Of a DNA stretch of 64,000 nt, positions 17,194 to 25,497 are shown in pieces. How positions within the stretch are numbered: position 1 is the stretch's first letter; each line of letters opens with the position of its first letter. Made by a program: the position numbers and the translations under genes. The DNA comes from Clostridium manihotivorum (GTDB taxonomy: Bacteria; Bacillota; Clostridia; Clostridiales; Clostridiaceae). The stretch lies in contig NZ_CP025746.1 in the NCBI RefSeq assembly GCF_004015185.1, forward strand, positions 2,063,776 to 2,127,775, read 5' to 3'. The notes below the pieces were generated by a model. The model did no database searches, was not told the origin of the DNA, and saw nothing but the letters and a program-made list of their open reading frames with translations.

Positions 17194-17733
17194 ATGGGTA
17201 GAAAACATTTTGAAATAGAGTCCTTACATGGAGAAACAATTGAAAATCTGATTGAGCTAAAAAACACCATAGAATCTAAATATAGTAGAGTGTTTTTAAC
17301 TGTAATAATAATGAGATATTTTAATAAAAGCACTCCAGAAATCATGGCTTTCACTGGGTTGAGCAACCCTACAATCGTAAAATATATTGTTGATTGGAAT
17401 AGGTCTGGACTGAAAGCCATAGTAGATCATCGTGGCGGATCTGTTAGTAAATTAGAACCTAGTATAATCGATGACATAGTATATGTTGTTAATAATAAAA
17501 CTCCTATAGATTTTCAGTTTACCGCGCATACATGGACATGTGCCCTTTTATCATATTATGTTGAGCAAACATATGGAATAACAGTGTGTCAAGAAACCAT
17601 AAGGCAAGTTTTACTTTCCAAAGGTATATCCTATAAACGCGCTCAACCTAAGCCAACAAAAGCAGATATTAAGGAACAAGAGGCGTTTAAAAAAAATGCC
17701 AAATCTACTGAGTACTTTAGAGTCTTCATCTGA
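17194..17733 (+). CDS. IS630 transposase, N-terminal frame
   Basis: 179 residues with helix-turn-helix segments (STPEIMAFTGLSNPTIVKYI, then ETIRQVLLSKGISY), the DNA-binding part of an IS630 transposase. AAAGGTGG precedes the ATG. The frame overlaps the catalytic frame by 38 bases; a run of eight A at 17689-17696 lies at the junction. Continuing in the +1 frame there joins AFKK to MPNLLSTLE, which restores the usual IS630 continuity. Translated alone it lacks the catalytic core. Confidence 0.85.
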   Translation: MGRKHFEIESLHGETIENLIELKNTIESKYSRVFLTVIIMRYFNKSTPEIMAFTGLSNPTIVKYIVDWNRSGLKAIVDHRGGSVSKLEPSIIDDIVYVVNNKTPIDFQFTAHTWTCALLSYYVEQTYGITVCQETIRQVLLSKGISYKRAQPKPTKADIKEQEAFKKNAKSTEYFRVFI

Positions 17734-18271
17734 TACAGTGGTTTATGCACTAGACGAGACTGGCGTCAGCGTAGAGTCAGATAATCGTCAATTTTGGAGC
17801 CCTATTGGCCATCCCCCTGTTCTTGAAAAAAACGGTTCTCACGACGGTGTTAATATTATTGGCTCAACTTCAATTTTAAATGATTTCCATACTGTTAATG
17901 ATATCTACCCATCAAATAAATCAATAACATCAGAAGAAGTAAAATCTCACATTAGCCATTTGCTTAACTTAAATGAAGGTAAAAAGGTAGTCGTATTTAT
18001 GGATAATGCTAAAAACCATACAAGCAACTCTATGAAAAAATTTTATTTTGAAAATAGAGATCGATTAAAGATAATAAATCTTCCCAAATATTCTCCAATG
18101 ATGAATCCGCAGGAGCATATATGGCGTAACTTGAAGGCAAAACTGTTTAGACCATCTGTAAGGTCTTCTATTTATGAACTTATCTCAGATATTAAAAATA
18201 TCTTTACCGAACTTAATGTTAAGAAAGATGAGATTTATTCGTTAGCATATGCTAGAAACTACCTTGTATAA
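17696..18271 (+). CDS. IS630 transposase, catalytic (DDE) frame
   Basis: 191 residues carrying the complete DDE triad: ALDETGVSV (first Asp), FMDNAKNHTS (second Asp) and MNPQEHIWRNLK (Glu). Its ATG at 17696 overlaps the A8 run at the end of the upstream frame and has no clear RBS. It is therefore probably made as a fusion by +1 frameshifting or transcriptional slippage; an inactivating one-base insertion is the alternative. Confidence 0.87.
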   Translation: MPNLLSTLESSSDTVVYALDETGVSVESDNRQFWSPIGHPPVLEKNGSHDGVNIIGSTSILNDFHTVNDIYPSNKSITSEEVKSHISHLLNLNEGKKVVVFMDNAKNHTSNSMKKFYFENRDRLKIINLPKYSPMMNPQEHIWRNLKAKLFRPSVRSSIYELISDIKNIFTELNVKKDEIYSLAYARNYLV

Positions 18272-18298
18272 CTTAAGTTTTCAGCTGGGAACCCTATA

Positions 18299-18402
18299 TA
18301 TAGGTATCCTTTACGAAAACTTAATTTATAAATGTTCGATAATACCGGCTTCTGGGTATTATCGGGCATATATAAATTAATAGTTGAAGTTGGATACCTA
18401 TA
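18299..18402 (+). mobile_element. 104-bp MITE-like palindromic element, copy 2
   Basis: Ends TATAGGTATCC / GGATACCTATA; they differ from copy 1 at matching positions, so the inverted repeat is preserved. Same length and same interior (ACGAAAACTTA, GGCTTCTGG, AATTAATAGTTGAAGTTGG). It follows the IS630 right end directly. Confidence 0.85.
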
Positions 18403-18566
18403 GTTTGAAATAAACTTAGAGTTTTAATCATTGAAGCTATAAAAGATTGGTAAAACTGCGAAGGGTGTCGTAAAATGTGGTGCACAATTCTCCGGAAAAT
18501 AGAGGAAAAAGATGGATATCGTAGAATATTATAAATATTCAAAATATTTTGAAGGAGATGATTGGA

Positions 18567-19925
18567 ATGGCAAAAAATAATAGAGTTCTTGTAGATAATT
18601 TGAGTGTAAAGTGTGATTCTGATATGTTTCCTAATTCATTAATAAATTTTATGAATAGATATAAATTTTATGCTGATTTATTAGATCAAGTATCAGAAGG
18701 CATAATCATCCATGATAGTAGCAATATAGTGTTTGCTAACAAGAGTTTAATACAGCTATTTGGAATGAATGCTGTTGATGAGATTATAGATAAAGATGTC
18801 TTTAAAATTTTAGAAACATACTTAACTTATTACAGAGAAATAGATGAAGAGATATGTAGAGCATTTCATCATTGTACATTTAGAACGAATTTAATAGATA
18901 GAAAGCAGGGACTAAAAAAAGTGGTGGTTAAGAACTGTAGTATGTTTTTTGACCATAAGGAGTATAAGGTTACCTATATACGATATTATTATGAAAATGA
19001 AAACTTTACGGTTTATGATGAAGTAGCACCTAAGGAAGTTGTTCAAAGTAGTGGAGGTTATGAGTCTGAATATTTAGAAGAAAGTGAGTTGAACAAAATC
19101 AAATATGAGGATTATATTGCTAGACTGATTCCGATTCTAGCCCATGAACTTAGAACCCCTTTAAATATTCTAATGTGTTCAATACAAATGAGTGATATTT
19201 ATATTGAAGACTTAAGTACATTAGAAAAGAATTTACATAAGATGAAACACAATTCTGTAGTAATGAAGCAAAATTGTTTTAGATTATTAAAATTAATAAA
19301 TAATATAATAGACTCAACATTGCTAGATGCTAAAGCTGTTATTCTTAATTTGAAGCTTTATGACATAGGAGATATTGTAGAAGATATGGTTTTTACTATA
19401 AGCGATTATGTAAGAGAAAATATAAAGGACAAAAGAATCTTTATTGAATTTTTTACAAATGTTAAAGATAAGTTTGTTTACCTGGACTTAAACAGGTTTC
19501 AGAATGCCTTTTTAAAATTGTTATCAAACTCTTTTAAGTTTAACAATAATGGAGATACCATATATGTTTGTATAAAGGAGAGTAATTTAACAAATATAGA
19601 AATAGTAGTTTGTAATAAAGGAAATATAATTGAAGAAGATGATTTAAATCAACTATTTGAAAGGTTTTCTGCCAAGAAGAGCAATCTGGCAAAAAGCCAT
19701 GAAGGCATAGGACTGGGGCTGTTTATTGTGAAAAATATAGTAGAACTTCATCAATGGAGTATTGAAGTATCTAATTGTGTTGAGGACACATCAAATGAGT
19801 TTATAATAAAGATACCTATCAAAGGTAAGGAAATTATTACAGCTGGTGATGACAATAAATGCAACTATGAGATTTTAGAAGAGGAATTACTTCAGAAAAT
19901 AAAAATAGAATTTTCTGATATCTGA
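18567..19925 (+). CDS. PAS-domain sensor histidine kinase (orphan)
   Basis: 452 residues from the ATG at 18567, which has GAAGGAG nine bases upstream; an earlier in-frame TTG lacks an RBS. A PAS-like domain occupies about residues 30-150 (DQVSEGIIIHDSSNIVFAN). The His box LAHELRTPLN lies near residue 200, the N box LKLLSNSFKFNNNGD near 320 and the G2 box GIGLGLFIVKNIV near 390. No membrane helix, so it is cytosolic. No response regulator is adjacent. Orphan PAS kinases in clostridia often phosphorylate Spo0A directly; that role is a possibility, not shown here. Confidence 0.88.
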   Translation: MAKNNRVLVDNLSVKCDSDMFPNSLINFMNRYKFYADLLDQVSEGIIIHDSSNIVFANKSLIQLFGMNAVDEIIDKDVFKILETYLTYYREIDEEICRAFHHCTFRTNLIDRKQGLKKVVVKNCSMFFDHKEYKVTYIRYYYENENFTVYDEVAPKEVVQSSGGYESEYLEESELNKIKYEDYIARLIPILAHELRTPLNILMCSIQMSDIYIEDLSTLEKNLHKMKHNSVVMKQNCFRLLKLINNIIDSTLLDAKAVILNLKLYDIGDIVEDMVFTISDYVRENIKDKRIFIEFFTNVKDKFVYLDLNRFQNAFLKLLSNSFKFNNNGDTIYVCIKESNLTNIEIVVCNKGNIIEEDDLNQLFERFSAKKSNLAKSHEGIGLGLFIVKNIVELHQWSIEVSNCVEDTSNEFIIKIPIKGKEIITAGDDNKCNYEILEEELLQKIKIEFSDI

Positions 19926-20048
19926 TATTTATGAATGTGCCACTTCATAATAATATTTCAATTCTCAAATTATCATCTCGTAACTCAGAGGAGCTTTGAA
20001 CATAGATTTCGGAACTAAGTGATATATATTTAACATTGTTCATAAAAA

Positions 20049-20103
20049 ATTAAAACCATGTAAACAAGGGATTAGCATTAAATCTTGTTTGCACGGTTTT
20101 AAT
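20049..20103. terminator. Long hairpin after the histidine kinase
   Basis: 20-base arms ATTAAAACCATGTAAACAAG / CTTGTTTGCACGGTTTTAAT with two mismatches and a 15-base loop. T-rich tail. Confidence 0.65.
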
Positions 20104-20413
20104 AATTTGAACGTAATTATAATGAAAATATATTACTTTAATATGTTTGATTGTTAAAAGTTAAATTTTTAATGGAATTACGGCAATAATATTGATTTGT
20201 ATTTTAACGTTAAAAACATGAAGGAATTTTTATTTTTCTTCATTATTAACATATTATTAATATTTTGATTATTTTGAAATTGATATAAACAGAAAAACGT
20301 TTACTTGAAAAGGCAAATTATTAATTTGTTAAAAAAATAGCTTTAATTGAACATTATAGTTAATCTAAAATGCTAAAATATAGATAATTATTAAAAAAAG
20401 CCGAAAAATGTTG

Positions 20414-20442
20414 TTGATTTTTTATTAATTAGTTGCTAATAT
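20414..20442 (+). promoter_or_regulatory. Predicted promoter of the liv operon
   Basis: TTGATT (20414-20419), 17-base spacer, TAATAT (20437-20442) preceded by TG one base upstream (extended -10). It lies 36 bases ahead of the livJ start codon. Confidence 0.5.
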
Positions 20443-20478
20443 AAATAAAAAGGAATGTATAAAGAGGGGGACTTAATT

Positions 20479-21633
20479 ATGAAAAAGAAAATACTTGTAG
20501 CTACACTTGCAGTAGCTATGGTTGCAAGTTTATTTGTAGGTTGTAGCAGTAAAAAAGATGGTGACAGTGCTGAGGTTATAAAAATTGGTTCTATCGCACC
20601 ACTAACAGGAAAAGTTGCTACTTATGGACAATCAGTTAAGGAAGGGGTTCAATTAGCTGAAAAAGAAATAAATGCAAATGGCGGTATTAATGGAAAGAAA
20701 GTTAAGGTTGTCTTTGAAGATGACCAAGCTGATCAAAATGCAGCTATAAATGCTTTTAATAAATTAGTTGATGAAGAAAAAGTTTCTGCAGTAATAGGGG
20801 CAGTTACTTCTGGGGCAACATTAGCGGTTGCACCTAATGCAACTCAAGCAAAGATCCCAATGATAACACCTACTGCAACAGAACCAACTATAACAAAGGT
20901 TGGTGGAGAGTATGTATTTAGAGGATGTTATGTTGATTCATATCAAGGTCAAGTAATGGCTAGATATGCAGCTGGTGACTTAAGTAAAAAGACTGCAGCA
21001 GTTCTATACAACTTAGGATCTGACTATTCAAAAGGTATAGCAGAGGCCTTTAAAGCAGAATTTGAAGCAAAAGGTGGAAAGGTTGTTGAGTTTTCTACTT
21101 ACAATAATGATGATAAAGATTTTAATGCTCAATTAACTAAGATCAAGAATGACAACCCTGATGTATTGCTTTTACCTGATTACTACAATGTAGTTGGCCT
21201 TATAGCTAAACAAGCTAAGGCTGTTGGAATTAATGCTCAATTGCTTGGGGTAGATGGATGGGATTCAGCTGACTTATACAAGATCGGTGGAGATGCTGTT
21301 AAGGGTGCTTTATTTATAAATCACTATTTCCCTGGTGATACAGCTAAGGAAGTTCAAGACTATGTTTCAGCTTATAAGAAAGAATATAATAAAGAACCGG
21401 ACGCTCTTGCTGCTTTAGGTTATGACTCAGCAAAAGTATTATTTAAAGCTATAGAAGATGCAAAGAGTACTGATGGAGATAAGATTAAGGATGCATTAGC
21501 TAAGGTTGAATATACTGGAGTTACAGGAAAGTTAAAGTTCAACTCAGAAAGAACAGCAGTAAAAGGTGCTGCAATATTAAAGGTTGAGGGAGAAAAGAAC
21601 TCACTTGTATCAAAGGTTGATCCTAGCAAATAA
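20479..21633 (+). CDS. livJ: Branched-chain amino acid ABC transporter, substrate-binding lipoprotein
   Basis: 384 residues. Lipoprotein signal with lipobox FVGCSS. Mature protein is a Leu/Ile/Val-binding type 1 periplasmic fold: IKIGSIAPLTGKVATYGQS at the start, KVVFEDDQADQNAA, VSAVIGAVTSGATLAVAP and GYDSAKVLFKAIEDAK near 310. The ATG at 20479 has GAGGGGG eight bases upstream. First gene of the five-gene livJHMGF operon; it delivers the ligand to LivH/LivM. Confidence 0.95.
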   Translation: MKKKILVATLAVAMVASLFVGCSSKKDGDSAEVIKIGSIAPLTGKVATYGQSVKEGVQLAEKEINANGGINGKKVKVVFEDDQADQNAAINAFNKLVDEEKVSAVIGAVTSGATLAVAPNATQAKIPMITPTATEPTITKVGGEYVFRGCYVDSYQGQVMARYAAGDLSKKTAAVLYNLGSDYSKGIAEAFKAEFEAKGGKVVEFSTYNNDDKDFNAQLTKIKNDNPDVLLLPDYYNVVGLIAKQAKAVGINAQLLGVDGWDSADLYKIGGDAVKGALFINHYFPGDTAKEVQDYVSAYKKEYNKEPDALAALGYDSAKVLFKAIEDAKSTDGDKIKDALAKVEYTGVTGKLKFNSERTAVKGAAILKVEGEKNSLVSKVDPSK

Positions 21634-21671
21634 GATAGATAAGGATTAAGGAAATAAATAGGAGGACTACT

Positions 21672-22547
21672 ATGGAGTTACTACAGCAATTGATTAATGG
21701 ACTATCACTTGGAAGCATATATGCTCTTCTTGCATTAGGATATACAATGGTATACGGTATAATCCAACTTATAAACTTTGCCCATGGGGACATATATATG
21801 ATTGGTGCCTTTACAGGGTTCTATGTAGCTACTAAGCTTCATTTATCCTTCCTGCCAACTATGATAATAGCTATGATAGTTTCAGCAGTTTTAGGAATTG
21901 TAATTGAAAAGGTAGCATATAAACCACTTAGAAAATCACCTAGAATCACGCTTCTAATTACAGCTATAGGTGTATCGTTATTACTAGAAAACGGAATGAG
22001 ATTTATAGTTGGACCAACTCCTCAGAGTTTTCCAAGTCTTATTGAATCTTCAAAAATAAATATAGGTTCTCTTCAAGTAACCAACATACAGCTTATAACT
22101 TTAGGTGTGTCGCTACTCCTAGTAGTATTACTCCAGTTTATAGTGTACAAAACCAAAGTTGGCAAGGCTATGAGAGCGGCTTCTTTTGATATAGAAGCTG
22201 CCTCCCTAATGGGTATAAACGTAAATAACACAATATCATTTACCTTTGCTTTAGGATCTGCATTAGCAGGTGCAGCTGGTGTCTTAGTAGCACTAGCATG
22301 GACAACAATAGATCCATATATGGGAATGATGCCTGGTATTAAGGCCTTTGTAGCAGCTGTACTTGGTGGTATTGGAGTTATTCCTGGAGCTCTTATAGGT
22401 GGATTATTCATGGGAGTGGCTGAAACTTTGACTAAGGCATATGTTTCCACAAGACTTTCAGACGCAATAGCATTTTCAATATTAATAATAATTCTTCTTA
22501 TCAAACCTTCAGGTCTACTAGGTAAGATAACTAGAGAGAAAGTGTAG
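21672..22547 (+). CDS. livH: Branched-chain amino acid ABC transporter permease LivH
   Basis: 291 residues, about eight membrane helices. N-terminal QQLINGLSLGSIYALLALGY and GIIQLINFAHGD are the signature of LivH. The AAFDIEAA-like segment (MRAASFDIEAASLMGIN) near 170 is the cytoplasmic loop that contacts the ATPases. AGGAGG precedes the ATG. Located 38 bases after livJ and 8 bases before livM. Confidence 0.95.
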   Translation: MELLQQLINGLSLGSIYALLALGYTMVYGIIQLINFAHGDIYMIGAFTGFYVATKLHLSFLPTMIIAMIVSAVLGIVIEKVAYKPLRKSPRITLLITAIGVSLLLENGMRFIVGPTPQSFPSLIESSKINIGSLQVTNIQLITLGVSLLLVVLLQFIVYKTKVGKAMRAASFDIEAASLMGINVNNTISFTFALGSALAGAAGVLVALAWTTIDPYMGMMPGIKAFVAAVLGGIGVIPGALIGGLFMGVAETLTKAYVSTRLSDAIAFSILIIILLIKPSGLLGKITREKV

Positions 22548-22555
22548 GTGACAGC

Positions 22556-23512
22556 ATGAAGAAGATAGTAAATTATTTAGTATATGCAGTTATAATATTA
22601 GGAATTTTCTTTTTGCTTAATTATTTATTGCATGAAAGAATCATAAATAGATTTTATGGTGGGCTTATTACTTTAGCTTGTATAAATATAATATTAGCAG
22701 TTTCCTTAAATCTTATAACAGGGTTTACAGGCCAGTTATGTCTAGGACATGCAGGTTTTATGTCTATAGGCGCATATACTGCTGCTATTCTCACTGCAAA
22801 GCTACAATATAATTTTGTATTAGCCTTGATAGTTGGTGGAGTATTAGCTGCAGTTGTTGCCTTAATAGTTGGATTACCTACTTTAAAGCTTAAAGGTGAC
22901 TATTTTGCAATAACTACCTTAGGTATTGGAGAAATCATAAGAGTTATACTTACAAATATAGATTATACTGGAGGTCCAAGAGGATTTACTGGTATACCTC
23001 CAAAAACTACTTTTACTTGGGCATTTTTTACTATGGTAGCTGTAGTAATAATAGTGTATAACATAATTCATTCAGCTCAGGGAAGAAGTATGATAGCAGT
23101 CAGAGAAAATGAGATAGCTGCTGAAGCTATGGGAGTTAATACATCAAGATATAAGGTAACTGCTTTTGTAATAGCAGCGTTCTTAGCTGGTGTAGGTGGT
23201 GGACTTTACGCTCATTACTCTAAATTCTTGATACCAAGCTACTTTGATTTTATGAAGTCTATTGAGATATTAACCTTTGTGGTTTTTGGTGGTATGGGAT
23301 CTTTATCTGGATCTATCATAGCAACTGGTATATTAACTTTCTTACCAGAAGTTTTAAGACCTATTAAGGACTTTAGAATGATTATTTATGCTGTTGCACT
23401 TATTGTATTAATGATATTTAGACCGCAAGGTTTACTTGGAACTAAAGAAGTAAGTCTAAGTGTATTTGGTAAATTATTTAAAAAGGAAAAGAAGGAAGGG
23501 GGAATTGTGTAA
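22556..23512 (+). CDS. livM: Branched-chain amino acid ABC transporter permease LivM
   Basis: 318 residues, multi-pass membrane protein. LNLITGFTGQLCLGHAGFMS near residue 55 and TGGPRGFTGIP near 140 are LivM motifs; the VRENEIAAEAMGVN loop near 180-195 contacts the ATPase. AGGTG precedes the ATG. The stop codon overlaps the livG start by one base, indicating translational coupling. Confidence 0.95.
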   Translation: MKKIVNYLVYAVIILGIFFLLNYLLHERIINRFYGGLITLACINIILAVSLNLITGFTGQLCLGHAGFMSIGAYTAAILTAKLQYNFVLALIVGGVLAAVVALIVGLPTLKLKGDYFAITTLGIGEIIRVILTNIDYTGGPRGFTGIPPKTTFTWAFFTMVAVVIIVYNIIHSAQGRSMIAVRENEIAAEAMGVNTSRYKVTAFVIAAFLAGVGGGLYAHYSKFLIPSYFDFMKSIEILTFVVFGGMGSLSGSIIATGILTFLPEVLRPIKDFRMIIYAVALIVLMIFRPQGLLGTKEVSLSVFGKLFKKEKKEGGIV

Positions 23513-24288
23513 TGCTAAAAGTTGAAAACTTAACTATTCAATTTGGTGGACTTAAAGCAGTATCTGAGTTCGGACTTGAAATTGATGAAAAACAGGTAGT
23601 AGGTCTTATTGGACCAAATGGAGCTGGCAAAACTACAGTGTTTAATATGCTTACTGGAGTTTATTCACCAACTGAAGGCTCAATTACCTATAGGGACGAG
23701 AAGATACAAGGTTTAAAACCTTATCGCATTACTCAAAAGAAAATAGCTAGAACCTTCCAAAATATAAGATTGTTTAGCAGTCTTACAGTTTTAGATAATG
23801 TAAAAATATCTTTTGGATATAGAGTAAAATACAATATTTTTCAGGCTATATTTAGAACACCTAAATACTTTAAGGTTGAAAAGGAAATTGAGGAAAAGTG
23901 CTTAGAGCTTTTAGAAGCTTTCGGGTTAGGAGATAAAGCTTTTGAACTAGCAACAAACCTTTCTTATGGAGAGCAAAGAAGACTTGAGATTGCTAGAGCT
24001 CTAGCTGCTGGACCAGAACTATTACTTCTAGATGAGCCAGCTGCAGGAATGAATCCACAAGAAACTCAAGACTTAATGAAGCTAATTAATTGGATTAAAG
24101 ATAAGTTTGGCGTATCCGTGCTTTTAATTGAGCATGATATGAAGCTGGTAATGGGAATCTGTGAAAAAATTGCTGTATTAGATTATGGTAAGAAGATTGC
24201 AGAAGGAACACCAGAGCAAATCAAAAATAATCCAAGAGTTATAGAAGCTTATCTAGGAGAAGCTTATACTGGTGAGGAGGCTATATAG
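23512..24288 (+). CDS. livG: Branched-chain amino acid ABC transporter ATPase LivG
   Basis: 258-residue ABC ATPase. Walker A GPNGAGKTT near residue 38, Q-loop ARTFQNIRLF near 88, signature LSYGEQRRLEIARA near 150, Walker B LLLLDEPAAGMNP near 170 and switch His in LIEHDMKLV. The insert-containing length and the AAGMNP after Walker B are typical of LivG. Starts on the last base of livM; livF follows directly. Confidence 0.95.
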   Translation: MLKVENLTIQFGGLKAVSEFGLEIDEKQVVGLIGPNGAGKTTVFNMLTGVYSPTEGSITYRDEKIQGLKPYRITQKKIARTFQNIRLFSSLTVLDNVKISFGYRVKYNIFQAIFRTPKYFKVEKEIEEKCLELLEAFGLGDKAFELATNLSYGEQRRLEIARALAAGPELLLLDEPAAGMNPQETQDLMKLINWIKDKFGVSVLLIEHDMKLVMGICEKIAVLDYGKKIAEGTPEQIKNNPRVIEAYLGEAYTGEEAI

Positions 24289-24993
24289 ATGCTTAAGGTT
24301 AACAACTTGAATGTTTATTACGGAGGAATACATGCCCTTAAGGATATAAATATAGAGGTTAATGAAGGTGAAATAGTGACATTGATAGGAGCAAATGGAG
24401 CAGGAAAGACATCTACTCTTAGAGCTATTTCAGGACTAACTCCTTATAAAACAGGAGAAATATTTTTTAAGGATAAGGCTATAAAAAATATTCAGCCACA
24501 TAAGCTTGTAGGATCTGGTATAGGACACGTGCCTGAAGGAAGAAAGATATTCGCAAACTTAAGTGTTAAAGAAAATCTTGAACTAGGTGCTTATCTTCGT
24601 AATGATAAAGATGGTATAAAAAAAGACTATGAAATGATATATGATAAGTTCCCTAGACTTAAGGAAAGAATGAGCCAGCTTTCTGGAACTCTTTCCGGTG
24701 GTGAACAGCAAATGCTTGCAATAGGAAGAGCCCTTATGAATAGGCCGAAGTTATTGCTTTTAGATGAGCCATCAATGGGCCTTGCACCAATAGTTGTAAA
24801 AAATATATTTGATACCATACAGGAAATAAACAAGGGTGGAACAACTATACTTTTAGTTGAGCAAAATGCTCATATGGCGTTGTCTATTGCTAATAGAGCT
24901 TATGTACTTGAGACTGGTAATGTAGTATTAAGCGGTAGTGCAGATGCATTACTAAAAGATGAAAAGGTTAGAAGTGCATATTTAGGAGAATAG
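24289..24993 (+). CDS. livF: Branched-chain amino acid ABC transporter ATPase LivF
   Basis: 234-residue ABC ATPase pairing with LivG. Walker A GANGAGKTS near residue 36, VPEGRKIFANLSVKENL near 85, signature LSGGEQQMLAIGRAL near 137, Walker B LLLLDEPSMGLAP near 158, switch His replaced by Gln/Asn context LLVEQNAHMAL, as is usual in LivF. It starts immediately after the livG stop and is the last gene of the operon; a terminator follows after four bases. Confidence 0.95.
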   Translation: MLKVNNLNVYYGGIHALKDINIEVNEGEIVTLIGANGAGKTSTLRAISGLTPYKTGEIFFKDKAIKNIQPHKLVGSGIGHVPEGRKIFANLSVKENLELGAYLRNDKDGIKKDYEMIYDKFPRLKERMSQLSGTLSGGEQQMLAIGRALMNRPKLLLLDEPSMGLAPIVVKNIFDTIQEINKGGTTILLVEQNAHMALSIANRAYVLETGNVVLSGSADALLKDEKVRSAYLGE

Positions 24994-24997
24994 TATC

Positions 24998-25035
24998 AAA
25001 AGTCATTGAAGAAAGATCCCTTCAGTGACTTTTTA
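24998..25035 (+). terminator. Terminator of the liv operon
   Basis: 14-base arms AAAAGTCATTGAAG / CTTCAGTGACTTTT with an eight-base loop and T tail. The stem resembles those attached to the two repeat copies just downstream. Confidence 0.8.
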
Positions 25036-25117
25036 CTGTTTAATAAAGTATAAGATTTTCTGCTAATTAAACCTAGTAATATAAACGATTTAGAGTAGTT
25101 ATTTAAGCTGAACAGTA

Positions 25118-25251
25118 AAAAAAGAAATCATATTCGCCTGCCAGATTTTCCTCATATACATTCGGAAAGGCAGATGCGCAAAAAAAGCTCACTGAAGAAA
25201 AGTTGCTTCAGTGACTTTTTATTCTTTAGATCATTATATTTTTGATAAAGC
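25118..25251 (+). repeat. Intergenic hairpin repeat with attached terminator stem, tandem copy 1
   Basis: The unit runs from CGCCTGCCAGATTTTCC (25135) through CATTCGGAAAGGCAGATGCG, which folds as a CGCCTGCC / GGCAG..GCG hairpin, then a GTCACTGAAG-type terminator stem and the tail TTTTTATTCTTTAGATC. It is almost identical to copy 2. A short frame crossing both copies is not a credible gene. Confidence 0.85.
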
Positions 25252-25301
25252 TTCAAATAAGTATGTGTATACGGTCTAGAAATAGATATCGGAGAAAGAA
25301 T

Positions 25302-25436
25302 AAAAAAAGAGAAATTATGTCGCCTGCCAGATTTTCCTCATATACATTCGGAAAGGCAGATGCGCAAAAAAAGCTCACTGAAGAAAATCGCTTCAGTGAC
25401 TTTTTATTCTTTAGATCATTATATTTTTGATAAAGC
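25302..25436 (+). repeat. Intergenic hairpin repeat with attached terminator stem, tandem copy 2
   Basis: Near-identical to 25135-25251 over 116 bases (positions 25321-25436), including the terminator stem CTCACTGAAG / CTTCAGTGA and the 3' tail. The 69 bases between copies are unrelated except for A-rich DNA just before each unit. Confidence 0.85.
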
Positions 25437-25497
25437 AGATTAATAAATATATATACTATAGAGAAACCTAATAGCAAAAATATAGGGAGATGATAAC

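Larger units (their letters stand above)
17105..18298 (+). mobile_element. IS630-type insertion sequence
   Basis: About 1.19 kb with terminal inverted repeats beginning TAGGGTTCCCAGC on the left and ending GCTGGGAACCCTA on the right, each bordered by TA, the target dinucleotide duplicated by IS630-family elements. It carries two overlapping transposase frames. The TATAGGG..CCC start of its ends resembles the ends of the flanking MITE-like elements, so its transposase may recognise both. Confidence 0.88.
19926..20478. other. Intergenic region before livJ
   Basis: 553 bases without a gene. It holds the terminator at 20049-20103, then very A/T-rich DNA and the livJ promoter. An AAAAACGTTTACTT stretch near 20293 resembles a CcpA site with two mismatches. 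Nothing else recognised. Confidence 0.6.

Noticed and set aside
22073..22504. Minus-strand 143-codon frame opposite livH
   Set aside because: Mirror of a hydrophobic livH coding region; no RBS and livH is unambiguous.
25242..25430. 62-codon open frame across the tandem repeats
   Set aside because: It runs through the repeat hairpin and a terminator stem, has no RBS, and its translation is low-complexity; the DNA is better explained as the repeat family.
25118..25436. Tandem repeats as a possible CRISPR array
   Set aside because: Only two ~117-bp units with internal hairpins and terminators, no short regular repeats with unique spacers and no cas genes.
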